This document shows positions 1 through 12,800 of a DNA stretch of 34,747 nt, piece by piece. The stretch covers positions 257,347 through 292,093 of the forward strand of contig NW_003111971.1 of assembly GCF_000003605.2 (NCBI RefSeq), in the 5' to 3' direction. Below the pieces are notes generated by a model. It worked only from the letters and a program-made list of their open reading frames with translations. It ran no database searches and had not been told where the DNA came from. Position 1 is the first letter of the stretch. Each line of letters begins with the position of its first letter. Position numbers and translations under genes: made by a program. This DNA is from Saccoglossus kowalevskii. Its lineage: Eukaryota; Hemichordata; Enteropneusta; Harrimaniidae.

Positions 1-58
1 TGCATGTTCGAGATACAGGTGATCACGGACGCACGGACGCACACAGGGCAAAACATAA

Positions 59-91
59 GTCCCCGTTTTCGGACTGCGTCCGAACGGGGAC
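59..91. repeat. Perfect-stem hairpin next to a repeat end
   Basis: Arms GTCCCCGTTTTCGGAC and GTCCGAACGGGGAC pair around a 3-nt loop with one unpaired T. The upstream 20-40 nt carry CGGACGCA repeats. This looks like the terminus of a dispersed repeat that extends past the left edge. Confidence 0.6.
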
Positions 92-92
92 T

Positions 93-392
93 AAAAATTA
101 AGCGTAATTGTGACTGATGAGGAAAGAAATATTTAAACTGATTGTATGTGACTGTCAGGAACTTTTGAAGGCACTAAACTGTTGAGGAACCATCATTGGT
201 GCCTATGCCAAGTAACACAATCATCAACCACGGAACTAAAAAAAAGACACAGATTTTGTAGAAGTCTTCAGTAAAAATGGAATTATTAAAAATTAAGCAT
301 AATTGTGACTGATGAGGAAAGAAATATTTAAACTGATTGTATGTGACTGTCAGGAGCTTCTAAAAGCACTAAACTGTTGAGGCACCATCATT
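93..392. repeat. Two direct copies of a 105-bp segment, 195 bp apart
   Basis: Positions 93-198 and 288-392 are nearly identical, with only a few substitutions. They run from AAAAATTAAGC to CCATCATT, so this is a tandem duplication with a 195-bp period and a truncated second unit. It lies in the intron after ankyrin exon 12. Confidence 0.85.
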
Positions 393-700
393 ACCTTTTT
401 TTAACTTCATGAATACAATGTGAATTTTTATTTTCCCAAATAACTAATTTCATAACAATAATAGTAATAGATGTTTGTTCAGGTATACTGTATTAACGTA
501 TGATTGTCTGTTGCATTATTGGAATGCAGGTGACAAGCATAGTTGGTAGTTGTGATTAAATATATCAGTCACTTATCAGATATTAACTGATGTGAAATAT
601 AAAATAGAATTAATCACAAGTCTCAAACAGTAACACATCTTATAATCAGTAGTTTTTCAAATGAGTCACCCGTTAAACTACTTCTTAATTTTTTACTTAC

Positions 701-802
701 CACATAGTCTCTAACTTCAGTGTCTGCGTTATTTTTTAACAGTGTCTTCACTGCTTTGGTGTGTCCGAAATGAGATGCTCTATGCAGCGCTGTATAACCC
801 CA
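701..802 (-). CDS. Ankyrin gene exon 12, ankyrin repeat (last visible)
   Basis: Thirty-four codons, WGYTALHRASHFGHTKAV followed by KTLLKNNADTEVRDYV. The donor GTG|gtaagt shows that the gene continues past the left edge. Confidence 0.92.
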
Positions 803-3800
803 CTGTAAAAAAAGAAAACAACTCTCAGTGTATCATAATGACTTTGGCAGGTGTTTAAAGCGGGAGGGTTGTCACCTGCGCAAACGACGATAACAACACA
901 CGCTAACAATGCAAAGGCTTATGGGTAAATGCTTGTTCGTAAACAATGACATGCTATGGCAATCTAATGCATGCGCATGTGATGACTCCCCCGCTTTAAC
1001 TCTAAAACTCAAAGTTTTTGAAAATCAGAAAGAAGTGGTTTCTCTAGTTCTGATACCGGTATTAAGTTTCAGAAGTATTGGGGCAGCAATGTTAGCTAAC
1101 TTAATTGCTCACTTATTTGCCAACCACTTTGGTTTTGACTTAAGAGGACAATCTACAATTTGAATATTATACCCTTCATTCTGTTACCATTAAATGCAAG
1201 TAATATTTTTAAAAAAACAGTATTTTGAATAAGTTTTTTAATGTGTGCAAAATTGTTTGCGGTGGTCAAATCTGCTTTGTCAAAACTAATTCACTGATAA
1301 CTTTAGTAAGTAAACAACATCAATCACAGTACTTGACTTTTTCAAATTTTGACCTAAATTTTGGTGGAACTTTTTTCTCATCTTTAGGTACATTTCTTGT
1401 ATTTTGTTGTTAATTAATTTTGAACCAAAATAGACATTATTTCCTGTTGCCCACAGGTTTTGATCAACAATTTTTTTTTTTAAATCTAGAAAAATGTCAT
1501 ATATATTTTCCAAAAATAAAGCAAATTTAGGAAATGCATATCCCCAGATGAGTATTCACACTAAATATGTCAAACTACAATTTCAAAACCACAATTTCCA
1601 CATCCCACTGATACCAAACTAGATAAAACAGTGAATATAAAGTGAATATAATGTATTTTGGTGAAGAAGGAATCAGGAATGTCATACTTGTGGTGTCTTG
1701 ACATCGACATCAGCGCCATTATCTATTAACACATTAATGACATCACCATCACCTCTCTCAGCAGCTTTATGGAGCGGAGTCTGCTTGTCACTCTGAATAA
1801 ATAAACAAGATTTAGGTCAGAATTTTTACCATTAAATTATCATTGTTTGAATTTGTTGATTTGATGGCATTCATGAAGACAACATTTCACAACACTCACT
1901 CACACTCCATGTTGTAGAAATAATTTCACTGCTAAAAAATCTTATTTTCTAAATAATATATTTTTTATAACTATTTTTTTTATGTAATGCGCTGTATAAG
2001 AATTTAAAAAAATAATAATATTATGTGGCCGCGTACTGTCTCAGTGCATATTTTAGTATCATAGTATCCTCGTTATTATACATCTTTTTCCTACAAGGAT
2101 ACATCATTTTTGACGAAATACAAAAAGTTTATACCAGAATCAGCGAACTTTTTTGTTTAGAGTCCAATCAAACCCTAGTGGTAGCCATGTTTGTTTTTAT
2201 TATTAGAGGACGCTTACGTGCGTAATCATTCCATATTTGGAATACGTATTTCCTTATACCACAAAATTATGGCACGCTGTAACTTATAGTGTTACGGTGA
2301 CAGATGTACCAGGGTATAATAATAAGGTTACTACGAGAATATCTCAAAGTAAGTATCGAGTGAAGTGGAACGGAGGTTGATGCGCAGCGTACTGTCTGAG
2401 TGCATACTTTGACGTATTCTCGTAACAACCTATTATTATACATCATTATACATACTTCCAAGGATACACCATGGGAATGCCGAAATCCAAAATGTTTAGA
2501 ACAGAATCAGCGAATTAGAAGACGCTTACACGCGTAATCATTCCAAAATTTGAATTCGCACTTCCTAATATGTTAAGATGAAAATACACCATAAAATACC
2601 GCAAAATTATGGAACGCTGTAACTTATGGCGTTATAGTGACAGATGTATAATAATAAAGATTATCACAATCATACATACATGTATGCACGTAATCATTCC
2701 ATATTTGGAATTCATTCGCATTTCCTTATACCGCAAACTTGTGGCACACTGTCACTTATGGCGTTACGATGACAGATGTATAATAATATGAGGTTATTAT
2801 GAGAATACTGCAAAGGATGCACAAAGGAAGTACAGTGATATCTCATAAACTGACATGCAGCGGTGGTTGATGCTTTTCTGTACTGCACTGTATACTTTAC
2901 TGTATTTTCATGATAACATTATTATTACACATCTTTTCTCTGCTTGTAGTAATAATTTAATGAGAGATAAGAGCTGAATATGGCAATGAAGAAATTTTTT
3001 GCACTGTGGGAATGTTTGCGTTCAGCACCAGAATCATATTCCCCTCCTGCCACTGATAATGCTTCTGAGTCTGAAGTAAACAAAGAAAATGTTTGATTGT
3101 GACAGAAACATGGCACATATAATTTCCAAATATGGAAGTCATTTGAATGTATTCAGCTAAATTCAATTGTTTTCAGTGTTTCATGCAAAGTATGCACTCA
3201 GACAGTATACAGCCACACTGACCTCAGTTACACATCAGTCGGTACTCCCACTGTCTTCATGTATACTTTGCAAAATCCGTGCAATAACCAAATATACTAC
3301 AAGTATATAGGTGGAAATCAACCTAATTTAATTAATCCAGCTTCTTACGTCATTTGTATTTTCATAATCCACTTCTAGCATAACATTGACACCATCTTTT
3401 AAGCCTGAACTGAATTGTTTGACTTGATGAACGTCTCCACTTGAAGTTGCTTCATGTAATTTCTGCCAAGAGAAAAAATAAAGTTTATTAATGAAATAAA
3501 TCCATTGCATTAGATTAATACTTAAACATTGCATTCCCATTGGTATCATATAAAGAATCTGAACTTTGAAAAATCAATTGGTTTGGCCAATCCTAAAATA
3601 TTGGAGCATTAAAGCTAGCCTGCACTTAATATAGAGTTAATTTGTCATTGTTGCAATCACTCAAAGCTCATTTGATGCATTTTAGGCATCTCTTCTAAAT
3701 TTCATTTCAGGATTCTGTTGGATAAGAGTTTTACAATGCTTATAAGATCAGTGAAATGTTTTCTACAGAATATACTTATAGTGGGAAGTAGAAGAGCAAG

Positions 3801-6800
3801 TACTAACTCCATGGCAAGTAGGCAATAATGGGATCCAAGAAGGATGCACAGGCTTCAAATAAAAGGAAGAAATAGTGGGATTGCAACTTTAATAAATGAC
3901 AGTAAACTTTAAGATGATCCTATCAGTGTTTTTTGTTATCATAATGCATCAAATATTTAGATGTGATCTTGCATGAATTAAAGAATTAATTCTTGTCACA
4001 TCAAAACAAATGTACAATTCGGTGAAACAACTGATTATTATTCAACTTGCAATTAAATATGTGAATTTGAATATATATGTTGATAATCTTCATCATGAAT
4101 TTTCCAGCTGAATGTTCCAACAAAGCACTCCACTGTCACATTGAAGTATTTAACTAGGACTAAGTGCATGTGTACAAATGTATGTGACAGTGCCCTCACA
4201 GTTAAGAATCAGTTTATCAACAGCCAATCTGATTGCTTCATGTACTTGGCAAAGCAAGGATGTTGAAGCAATACAGCGGCGATATCAAGACAAATCAGAT
4301 GTTCAAGTATCCGTGTGATGAATGAACATGTGTTGCGGACCAATTAGCGATTGACACAATTAGCCATGTGATGGCAGGGTTTTTAAAGACTGAGACAGCG
4401 TGGTGCTCGGTTGTTGCTGCTGGAGATCTTGACTAACATCTACGCTTTGTACGACCCTGGAAGCGGCGAGCAGTACCACCACATACTACCATAGTCGAAC
4501 CCGGCGTTGAACACCAGTCTGAAGTCTAACTGGGAAGGAAGCCTTGGCGCTGTGGACGAGAAGGGAGAGTTCAAGTCGCTAACTACCATCGCTGGCTTCT
4601 TATAATTCACCAGGCGACGCAGCTGACTGACACTTTTCGACACATTCCTACACACCCACTAGTTAGTCTTGGGCTTTAAGTTATTATATTACCTTGTTAA
4701 TTACTAGAGTTGTTATTTTCCTGGCCAGTTTATTTATGTAACATTTTAAGAGTGCATGACACTGATAAACGTGACTAGTAGGGTACGCCGTTCCTTCCCT
4801 GGTCGTAGGGTAGTTACCGACTTTGCCGTGGTGTCTACAGTGCGAAATATCGTAACCCCCACCTCTTACCAACAACATAGTTGCGTTGGTGCGTGGTGAG
4901 GGCCGCGTGTTGTGCTGTATCTCTGCAAGAGCGGGCGATACTGACGGAGAGACTGTAGCAAGTATATGTTTTGTGTACCTAATAAACTATGGTTTCACAT
5001 AATTCATGTGTAGTGTCGTATGTGTAAGACTGGCTGGTGTGCATTATTGCTGCTTATATGTGCATATAGTCATATTGAACTCCACTGGAGCCCATCAGTC
5101 TAAATTATACTTGTGTTACACGAATTGTGTAATTTTATATTGGTTAAGAACCCGCACACGAGATAGTAAACGTATTGCATACTATTTGGTATTTTGGCTA
5201 ATATTTGACCCAGTGACCCATTTCACCATACATGGTAATAAAAATTGCATAATTTATAAATCCTCGCAAACATATATTCGATAGTATGAAATATGCTGTT
5301 TAAACCTCTACATAAAACTAAAATTAATGGGCTACAAAGTAATGGGCTACAACTATTTTTTGTGGTTTTGAAATGATGGTTTCAATGTCAAGTTTTGTCA
5401 CACTTCATGAAATATAGTATAGAGTATTTTTTGTCAAGGTACATGCTTATACTTACCATGACCTTGTTGGCTGAATCCAGCATTTTAATGACTTGCGCTC
5501 TAGTGGATTTGGATTTATATTGGTTAGACTCCCTGGCAGTGTCCTGAGGTGTTCTTGCATACTGAAGTGAAAGAAAACAAAGCATTGTGGGAAACAAATT
5601 TCAAGTGAATGCAATGAAAAAATATTATCTCATTTGATAAATTTAAATCATTTTGTGAGATCTTCTGTGATTAGGTTGATAAATGAGTGTGTCACAGATC
5701 ATTTTCTATATTCTAAATTCTAAAAGTTTACGCCGTGACCTTCAATTAATTTGAAAAATCTATGAATAATAAACAAGTCTGGAGGGATTTGGGCGGGCCT
5801 TAAAGTACGAGTCAGTCTGAAAATTCCCATGGTAATACACTGAAGTCATGGAGACAGCCAATCAGTGATGAAGGGCACGGTACTCTGAATCTTTGGATTC
5901 TAAACGATAAATAATCACACTATCATTGTTGTCCGAGTATAAACCCCTGCTCGAGTATAACCCCCCTCCAAATTTACAGCATTTTACAAGTCATTTATCC
6001 GATTATAACACGTTGGTATCATCCAGCAATTTGATTGGTTAATTAGCGATTTGACCTATTAGGTCAACTCTGCAAGAGAAAGAACATGGTAGATATCCGA
6101 CAGCATTGAGCGTTTATATGCAACCGGAATCATTTGCCTATGATGAAACTAAGTTGAATTTTATTTGCATTTCATAATAATTCAACGAATTTATTTTTTG
6201 TACGCTATTATAATCACTACCGAGTATTAATCAACAATTGTGAAATGCAACATGACCGGATTGCGCAACCGTGATCTTTTGCTGCTACGCAATACAGTTA
6301 TGTTAGTTTTTATTTGAAACTTTGTTTAGAATATATTTTCGATACCCCAAAATGTACAGACCAATATTCATGTGAAACGCAGGGTCGAATGCTGTCCCAC
6401 TTAGTAAACGCACCCACGAGTGATTAGTGACCCCGGGGCGTAACGGCCGATCCTCAAGTTAATTTGGACGATACTAGTTGATGAAGACACTCATGTACAC
6501 ACGACATTTTTTTTATGAATAAGTTAGCATTAAGTATCGTTCGAGAGAAGTTTTAACTTTTATCCGTTTATAACCCCCCCCCCCCCAATATTTCGTCAAT
6601 TTGCCATTTTACGGGGGTGTGTGTACTCGGACAACTACGGTAGTTATATAACAGCACATGTTGTTACTTGGGAAGGAAAGCGTTGTTTATCATGTGATTT
6701 TGAATGTTCTAAACCTGCTAAATGTGAGGTCTCATTAGAAGCTCATCATATCATATCATGTGACTTAATATCATATCATGTGGGAATTAATTTTCGCTGG

Positions 6801-9800
6801 AATGACTTTCTATGTGTGTTATATGGAATTTATTTTCACTGATTTTTGGCGAGTTGAATGTAATATATATTCGCTGGATTTCATTCTCACTCAATCACTC
6901 AATCATTCCTTTAGCGAAAAAAGCGAAAATCAATTCCAAGCGAAAATAAAGTATTCCACAGTATTTTACTCTAAAACAACTTACAAATGTATTTAATACA
7001 CATTGGTATATAGAAGTATGCACATTAAGTTGGAAGGGGGTGGGCATTTTCAAAGTCATTGCTGAATAATTTTGGTCCAAAACTTGCAGTTACAGTACCC
7101 AATGAACACAAAATTAAAACTTGAAAGAGTCAATAACTATATTCAAGTGCTGATATAAGCCACAACTGACCTTGTTTGTGACTGTGAGATCGGCTTGTTC
7201 TGATATCAGTAGGTGTACAATGTCTGGATGACCAAACCATGCAGCAACATGTAATGCTGTGTTACCACTCTGAAATATAATAAAATATAGTGAAACCAAT
7301 ACAAAAATTACTGAGCACCTTTATGTTGGTAAAAACAACAACTGAGCACCCCTATGTTGGTGAAATTTAAGTTACCTTGTTCTTAGCATTAATATCAGCA
7401 CCATATTGCAATAGTAATTCAGCCGCATCTACATCACCGCTACTAGCTGCAGCATGAAGTGGAGTGGCTCGAACCTACAAGTATTTAAAACAGTTTGATT
7501 ATGTGATAAAAATGTGTGTCTAAAAATATTTCATTGGCAATAAATCAGACACGTATTTGTTACAACAGGTGAAACTTCAAAAATTTAATTGAAATACAGA
7601 ACAAAAAAAAAATACAGAACAACAAAAAGTCAATGTACCATCACTCAGAATATGCTCTGAACGCATCCCAAACAAGTGACATGGCAGTCAAAATATTTCT
7701 ACTGTTCTACATTGCTGTAGCCAAGTTGAGCAACGCACACCCATAAAAGAAAAAGCGGGTAACTCACAAAAATGTAGTTTGTGTGTAATGTAACTTCATC
7801 AAACAAATTGTTCCCAAAAATAATGCACACCTCAAATATCAAAGCAGTCGAGTTGGTGGTGCTCAAAAAGACAAAATATTCAATTATCAAAATATACCAT
7901 TGGAGATATTGTCATGAAATGAACAAATGTGACAGAGGTCCACCCAAGGTCAATACATACCAAATATCTATAACTATTTAAGCCAGGTGAAAAACATGGA
8001 TTTCCAGTTGAAAAAGTAAATTTTCAGAGAAAATGGACTGAAATAGAGATGGTACATGTGTGTTTCACAGTGTAAATATATGACCGTGACATAGTTTTTC
8101 AACTCCCAAATTATGAAAATATTACGCTATAGCCAAAGATAATTCGGTGTACTGCGACTGTGCGTTTCAAACGTTCAAAATATGTACTACCTTCTGGCTT
8201 GTTGGCTCCAGGTCAAGCAATATGCGCCAATGCATGATGAACGCGCAAATGCTATCAATTCGGGAACTGGGAATTGAAGAAATTGTCCCAAAATGAAGAA
8301 ATCTGACAAATCTGTATCAAAGCAATTGAGCTGGTAGTTCTCAAGAAGAAGTCAAAAAGGCAATTGTTGATGGACAACGGACGACAAACGAACGACAACG
8401 GACAATCACCTACATGAACAGCTAAAAAATAAAAAAATTAACTCACCTCAGAGTCCCTTGCAATTACATTGGCACCCTTATCAATCAACAACTCAATGAC
8501 TTTACAATGACCTCGTGCAGCTGCCAAATGAAGAGAAGTCTGTCCTTGCTGAAAAAAAATGCACCAACAAAACTTTGATGATAATCATTGGTTACAAGTA
8601 CAAAAAGTATACATCAGACTGTTTTCCCATAATGCATTGCTGTATGCTACAGTGGAGTAGAGAATCACCCAACTAAATTTTGAATATTTTTAGTTGACCT
8701 TTAATTAATGATTGGAAAGTAATAACTAACAGCCTTTCTCAACGCTAAAATGCTAATTTTTTGACCATTAAAGGTCACACTGATACAGTTTCACATTTGC
8801 CAAGAATTGATTGAATAGCAAGATTGATCACCAGCACTTCAGTATAAACTGAAATAAAAGCTGAAGTTTATTATTGTATATTTCCTACAATTTGTGCATA
8901 TTCAGAATATCCCATAATAATCCCTCAACCTCATTACAACTCTATGAATGCACTCAGAGTTCAACTTTAAGAAAATTAAGCAGAGCCAAGGAAAACTGAT
9001 AAGCTGGCAACCATAACAACTATTAAATTGTTTTTGTTATGATCAAATAATGAACAGAATAAATTTCCTTCCACATAGTGCACAGCAATCACATGGAAAC
9101 AAGTCTCATATACTGAATAATAAGAAACAAAAACAAATATTGCAATAATGATGTACACTACACCAAAACAAATAATAACACATATTTACCATTAACAGAC
9201 TATACATGCATGTTGACATTTACAATAAAATGTATTACCAGTTTGTTGGCATATGAATTATCACACATTTTATACACACAAAAGCTAATATTACAATAAT
9301 ATTCAATCCCAGCATGCATTTTGTTTTACTGCAGCAGCAGCAGCTATTATTAATATTGTGCAAATTTCATTTTAACATGCATAGGTTAAAGTCTACCAAT
9401 TTAATGTGAAGCCACACACGCGCATCATGTGAAGCCACACACGCGCATCATGTGAAGCCACACACGCGCGCGCGTATCATGAGAAGCCACACACGCGCGT
9501 ATCATGAGAAGCCACACACGCGTATCATGAGAAGTCCATGCATACCTAATTTCTAAGGGCAATTAACACCTGACTTTTGCCTAAATCCTATCAAATCCAT
9601 AAAATGGTCTCAAGACTAAACAATATATTGCAAGTAAACTGTTGAACCTTTGACAAAATAATAAGTTAATTACTTTAACATAAATTTTAATCAAGATTTT
9701 ATATGTCCATTAGATCCAAAATTAACAACGAAATTATGGAAAAAACACATGAAATTGTGCAAAATATTTGTGGGAAAGTTTATAGTATTCAAAGATAGCG

Positions 9801-12800
9801 ATTATTTTATATTTTTTTCAAAATTTTGTGATTTATTCCATTCAACATTGCAGATTAACCATGTTTGTTTTGATGTTGATAAATTATAGGGATACATATA
9901 CATGTACAATGTATATATATCATCATAGACCCTTTGTTGAGGGTCTATGATATCATAGACCAGATTTGAGAACAACAAAATCAACTTTTCATCTGCAGTG
10001 TTTTTAGTCTCAATTAATGCTGTTTTGAGGAAGACATTAATGTGTAAGCTCTAATAATGACTTTACATGAAAGTTTAAATATTGCATCTATCATAATACA
10101 ATAAATACAATGTTTGTGGTAGACAATAGATAAGAAAGAGTACATGTTAGCTCCAGTTCTGTACATCTTGGTTTCAATTGATCCCAGTCCATTTTTGTTA
10201 TCGTCCACCCATTATTATCATTAGTCATGGCCAGAAATAAGACAATTTATGAATCAGTTCAGGCATGATTAGCAAGCTTTCTACAATTGATGGTTTAGCA
10301 AAACTAATTTTTCACACACGTCATTTGAGTAGGATGCTCTAAAATGATTGATTACTGAACCAAAAATGGTGATAATTGCGCCTATACTGTTAGTTTAAGT
10401 GAGATGGTTGCTATCTTGAATATGGTATTATTATATTACATATCTTTTCACTGTTTTGTGTTTTGGGGGAAGATAATCAATCCATTTGGGATATCTCCTC
10501 CTCATTAGGTACAATGTACATGATGAATTAATGTTTGAACCCATCAACTGTAGAAAAGTTACTAGTTGAGGCTAATCAGAACAATAAATAGCCATCTATC
10601 CGAAACAAGTTTTAGATAGCACGGTAACAGTATTGTTATGGTATAGTCTTGTATTGTAGTTCTATGGTTTTGTGAAATAACCTTCTCAGCACTGAAACCG
10701 AGTTACAGTGAAACAGAACTTCTTTAATAACCACACATGGTGATCAATCTAGTTGGATCCCATTAAAAATTAAAATGCTTGTGTTAATCATATCTGTTTG
10801 GACCAATAGCATACGTGCAGTTAATAGAATGTGAAAAAACAGATTAGTTTATTCTAATGTGTTTGTTGTGACTTCTTGTGATCAATGAAATCTTCATCTC
10901 ATATGTCACAATAGTTACAAGCTCTTATTTTTAATCTACCCTTGATTCCATGCAAGATTATAAAAACATGCATTTATTTATTTTTACAATAAATTACTTT
11001 TTTAATTTACAATGTACCACAGCTCAATATAAACATGCATAACACAGAAAGCACGAAAACAAACAATTTAAAAACTTTTTTCGATTAATATTCATACATT
11101 ATGCTAAAAAAAATACATGTTTCTAATCTGCTTTAATATTAACATGCATGTGTGTTTTGTTTCAATTAATTGTTTTATTAGCCATTAGTACAGTGCTTTT
11201 ATTTTGATTTTCTATGAAAATTGAATTTATCTTTTCAAGTTCTGACAAAATAACCTAAAAAAACCTGTGACAGGCACAGTTTTATACACATATGCATGCA
11301 GTGATCAGAAACATGAATGTTTCTTTCTCTGCCTTATACTATAATCGTGCAAATAAAGTGAGTATAATATATATGTGAGAAAGCACAGCATAGCAGTGAA
11401 GGATTGTGGGTATTTTAATCCTTTGAGTTCCAATTTTTTTTCGGCTTAAATTTGCTCACATTTTCTGTAATTTTCACTGAATTCAATCTAAATTTTGAAC
11501 CTAACAAACAAAATGAGACATTACTTCTAGTTTTGATAAAAAAATTGAAATCTACATAACATTTCTTGTGGAAAATAGCAGATTATAAATATATATTGCC
11601 TGAAGCTGGCTTTGGTGCTCAAAGGGCTAAGGAATTATGGGTATTGGAAGGGAAATGGGAAATTACCTTGCTATCGCAAGCAGTGACGCTAGCACCATGT
11701 TTTAACAGTGTTCTGACTGTTTTATGGTGACCATACTGAGCAGACCATAGCAGTGGAGTAAAGAAATACTGTGCGAATAAAGAATAGTATCACATGACTA
11801 GGATTGGCCAATAGGAGTGGTAACTTGCATGGTGAATTGTTGACCTGATTAAAATCGGGTGTAGATACAGATTCTGGTTATATTTTAAACATTTTCACTG
11901 GTGTACATGTACGTCTACCTTATATAGTATAGTATGTATAGTATGCCAAAGTTTATAACAAGTTAATTCCTAGTTCCTTCACGCCATTGTGTTCAAGAGA
12001 AGACCTCCTTTTTTTGGCAGCGTTCATCTGAATTTTAGCTTGAGGAAATATTTTTATATATATATAATAAATAAATGAATAAATGAATGAATGAATGAAT
12101 GAATGAATGAATAAATGAATAAATGAATAAATGAATAAATAAATAAATAAATAAATGCTCACGTCTATGAGATTGATGACAGTATTTTGTCATATCCAAA
12201 AGCACTGCATGATGGGACATTTAAAAAAGGTATATCATATTTAAGGTAAAAGACGACATATAAATGAAAATACCCAGAATTTATCTACCGTATTTTGTAT
12301 TTTGTACCAATAAAGAATGTTGATATAAGAAAAGTTTGGAGTCACAAGCTTTTTTTTTTGTGATTGTTTTTTTTGTGAATGATAGCTGTTTTGTCATTAG
12401 AGCACTTTTATGTTTAGTTTCTATGGCAGAGATATTATGCCATTTTTCAAATGGTAGGATGGCGACTTAAATTATACAAAAAAATGAAATAAATTATCAA
12501 AATGTTAAAGAATGTTAAATGTTATCATGAATTGTAGATACAAAATCTGGGTAGTAAAAAAACAAAAACATTTAGTTGTTTTAACATTGTACTCTCAAAA
12601 TTTTAATTTTTTAATAATATTTGACCAATGTTCTCAAACACACACAAGAAAACATGTAACTATATATAGCTCCATGATTGTACATAATAAACCAATGAAT
12701 ATTGCTGCGAGTTACTCAATTGAGTGGGGAAAAAGAAACAATTTACAATTGGTGAAATTAGATAAAATGTCTAACTAATGACTGATCATTACCTTGGTGT

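Larger units (their letters stand above)
1..700. other. Intron sequence left of ankyrin exon 12
   Basis: Besides the hairpin (59-91) and the 105-bp direct repeat (93-392), 393-700 is plain AT-rich intron in which I see nothing. Confidence 0.6.
5562..7170. other. Ankyrin intron between exons 9 and 8
   Basis: It holds the TIR transposon (5921-6642) and a dispersed repeat copy (6781-6972). The remainder, 5562-5920 and 6973-7170, shows no feature. Confidence 0.6.
8549..11666. other. Ankyrin intron between exons 6 and 5
   Basis: A 3.1 kb AT-rich intron with the CACACACGCG minisatellite (9405-9536), a perfect hairpin (9922-9951) and a dispersed repeat (11410-11600). Nothing else was recognised in 8549-9404 or 9952-11409. 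Confidence 0.6.

Noticed and set aside
909-1163. 84-codon plus-strand frame
   Set aside because: It begins inside the TTAA-flanked MITE and continues into intron. No domain is recognisable.
5006-5284. 92-codon plus-strand frame after the probable LTR
   Set aside because: It shows no gag, pol or other motif, is Cys- and Tyr-rich in a way typical of random AT-rich DNA, and the expected primer-binding site next to the LTR is not recognisable.
9405-9536. CRISPR-like spaced repeats
   Set aside because: The units are head-to-tail with no unique spacers and lie in an animal intron, so this is a minisatellite.
11953-12220. Minus-strand frames rich in Phe-Ile-His-Ser repeats
   Set aside because: They are read-through of the AATG/AATA microsatellite at 12065-12156.
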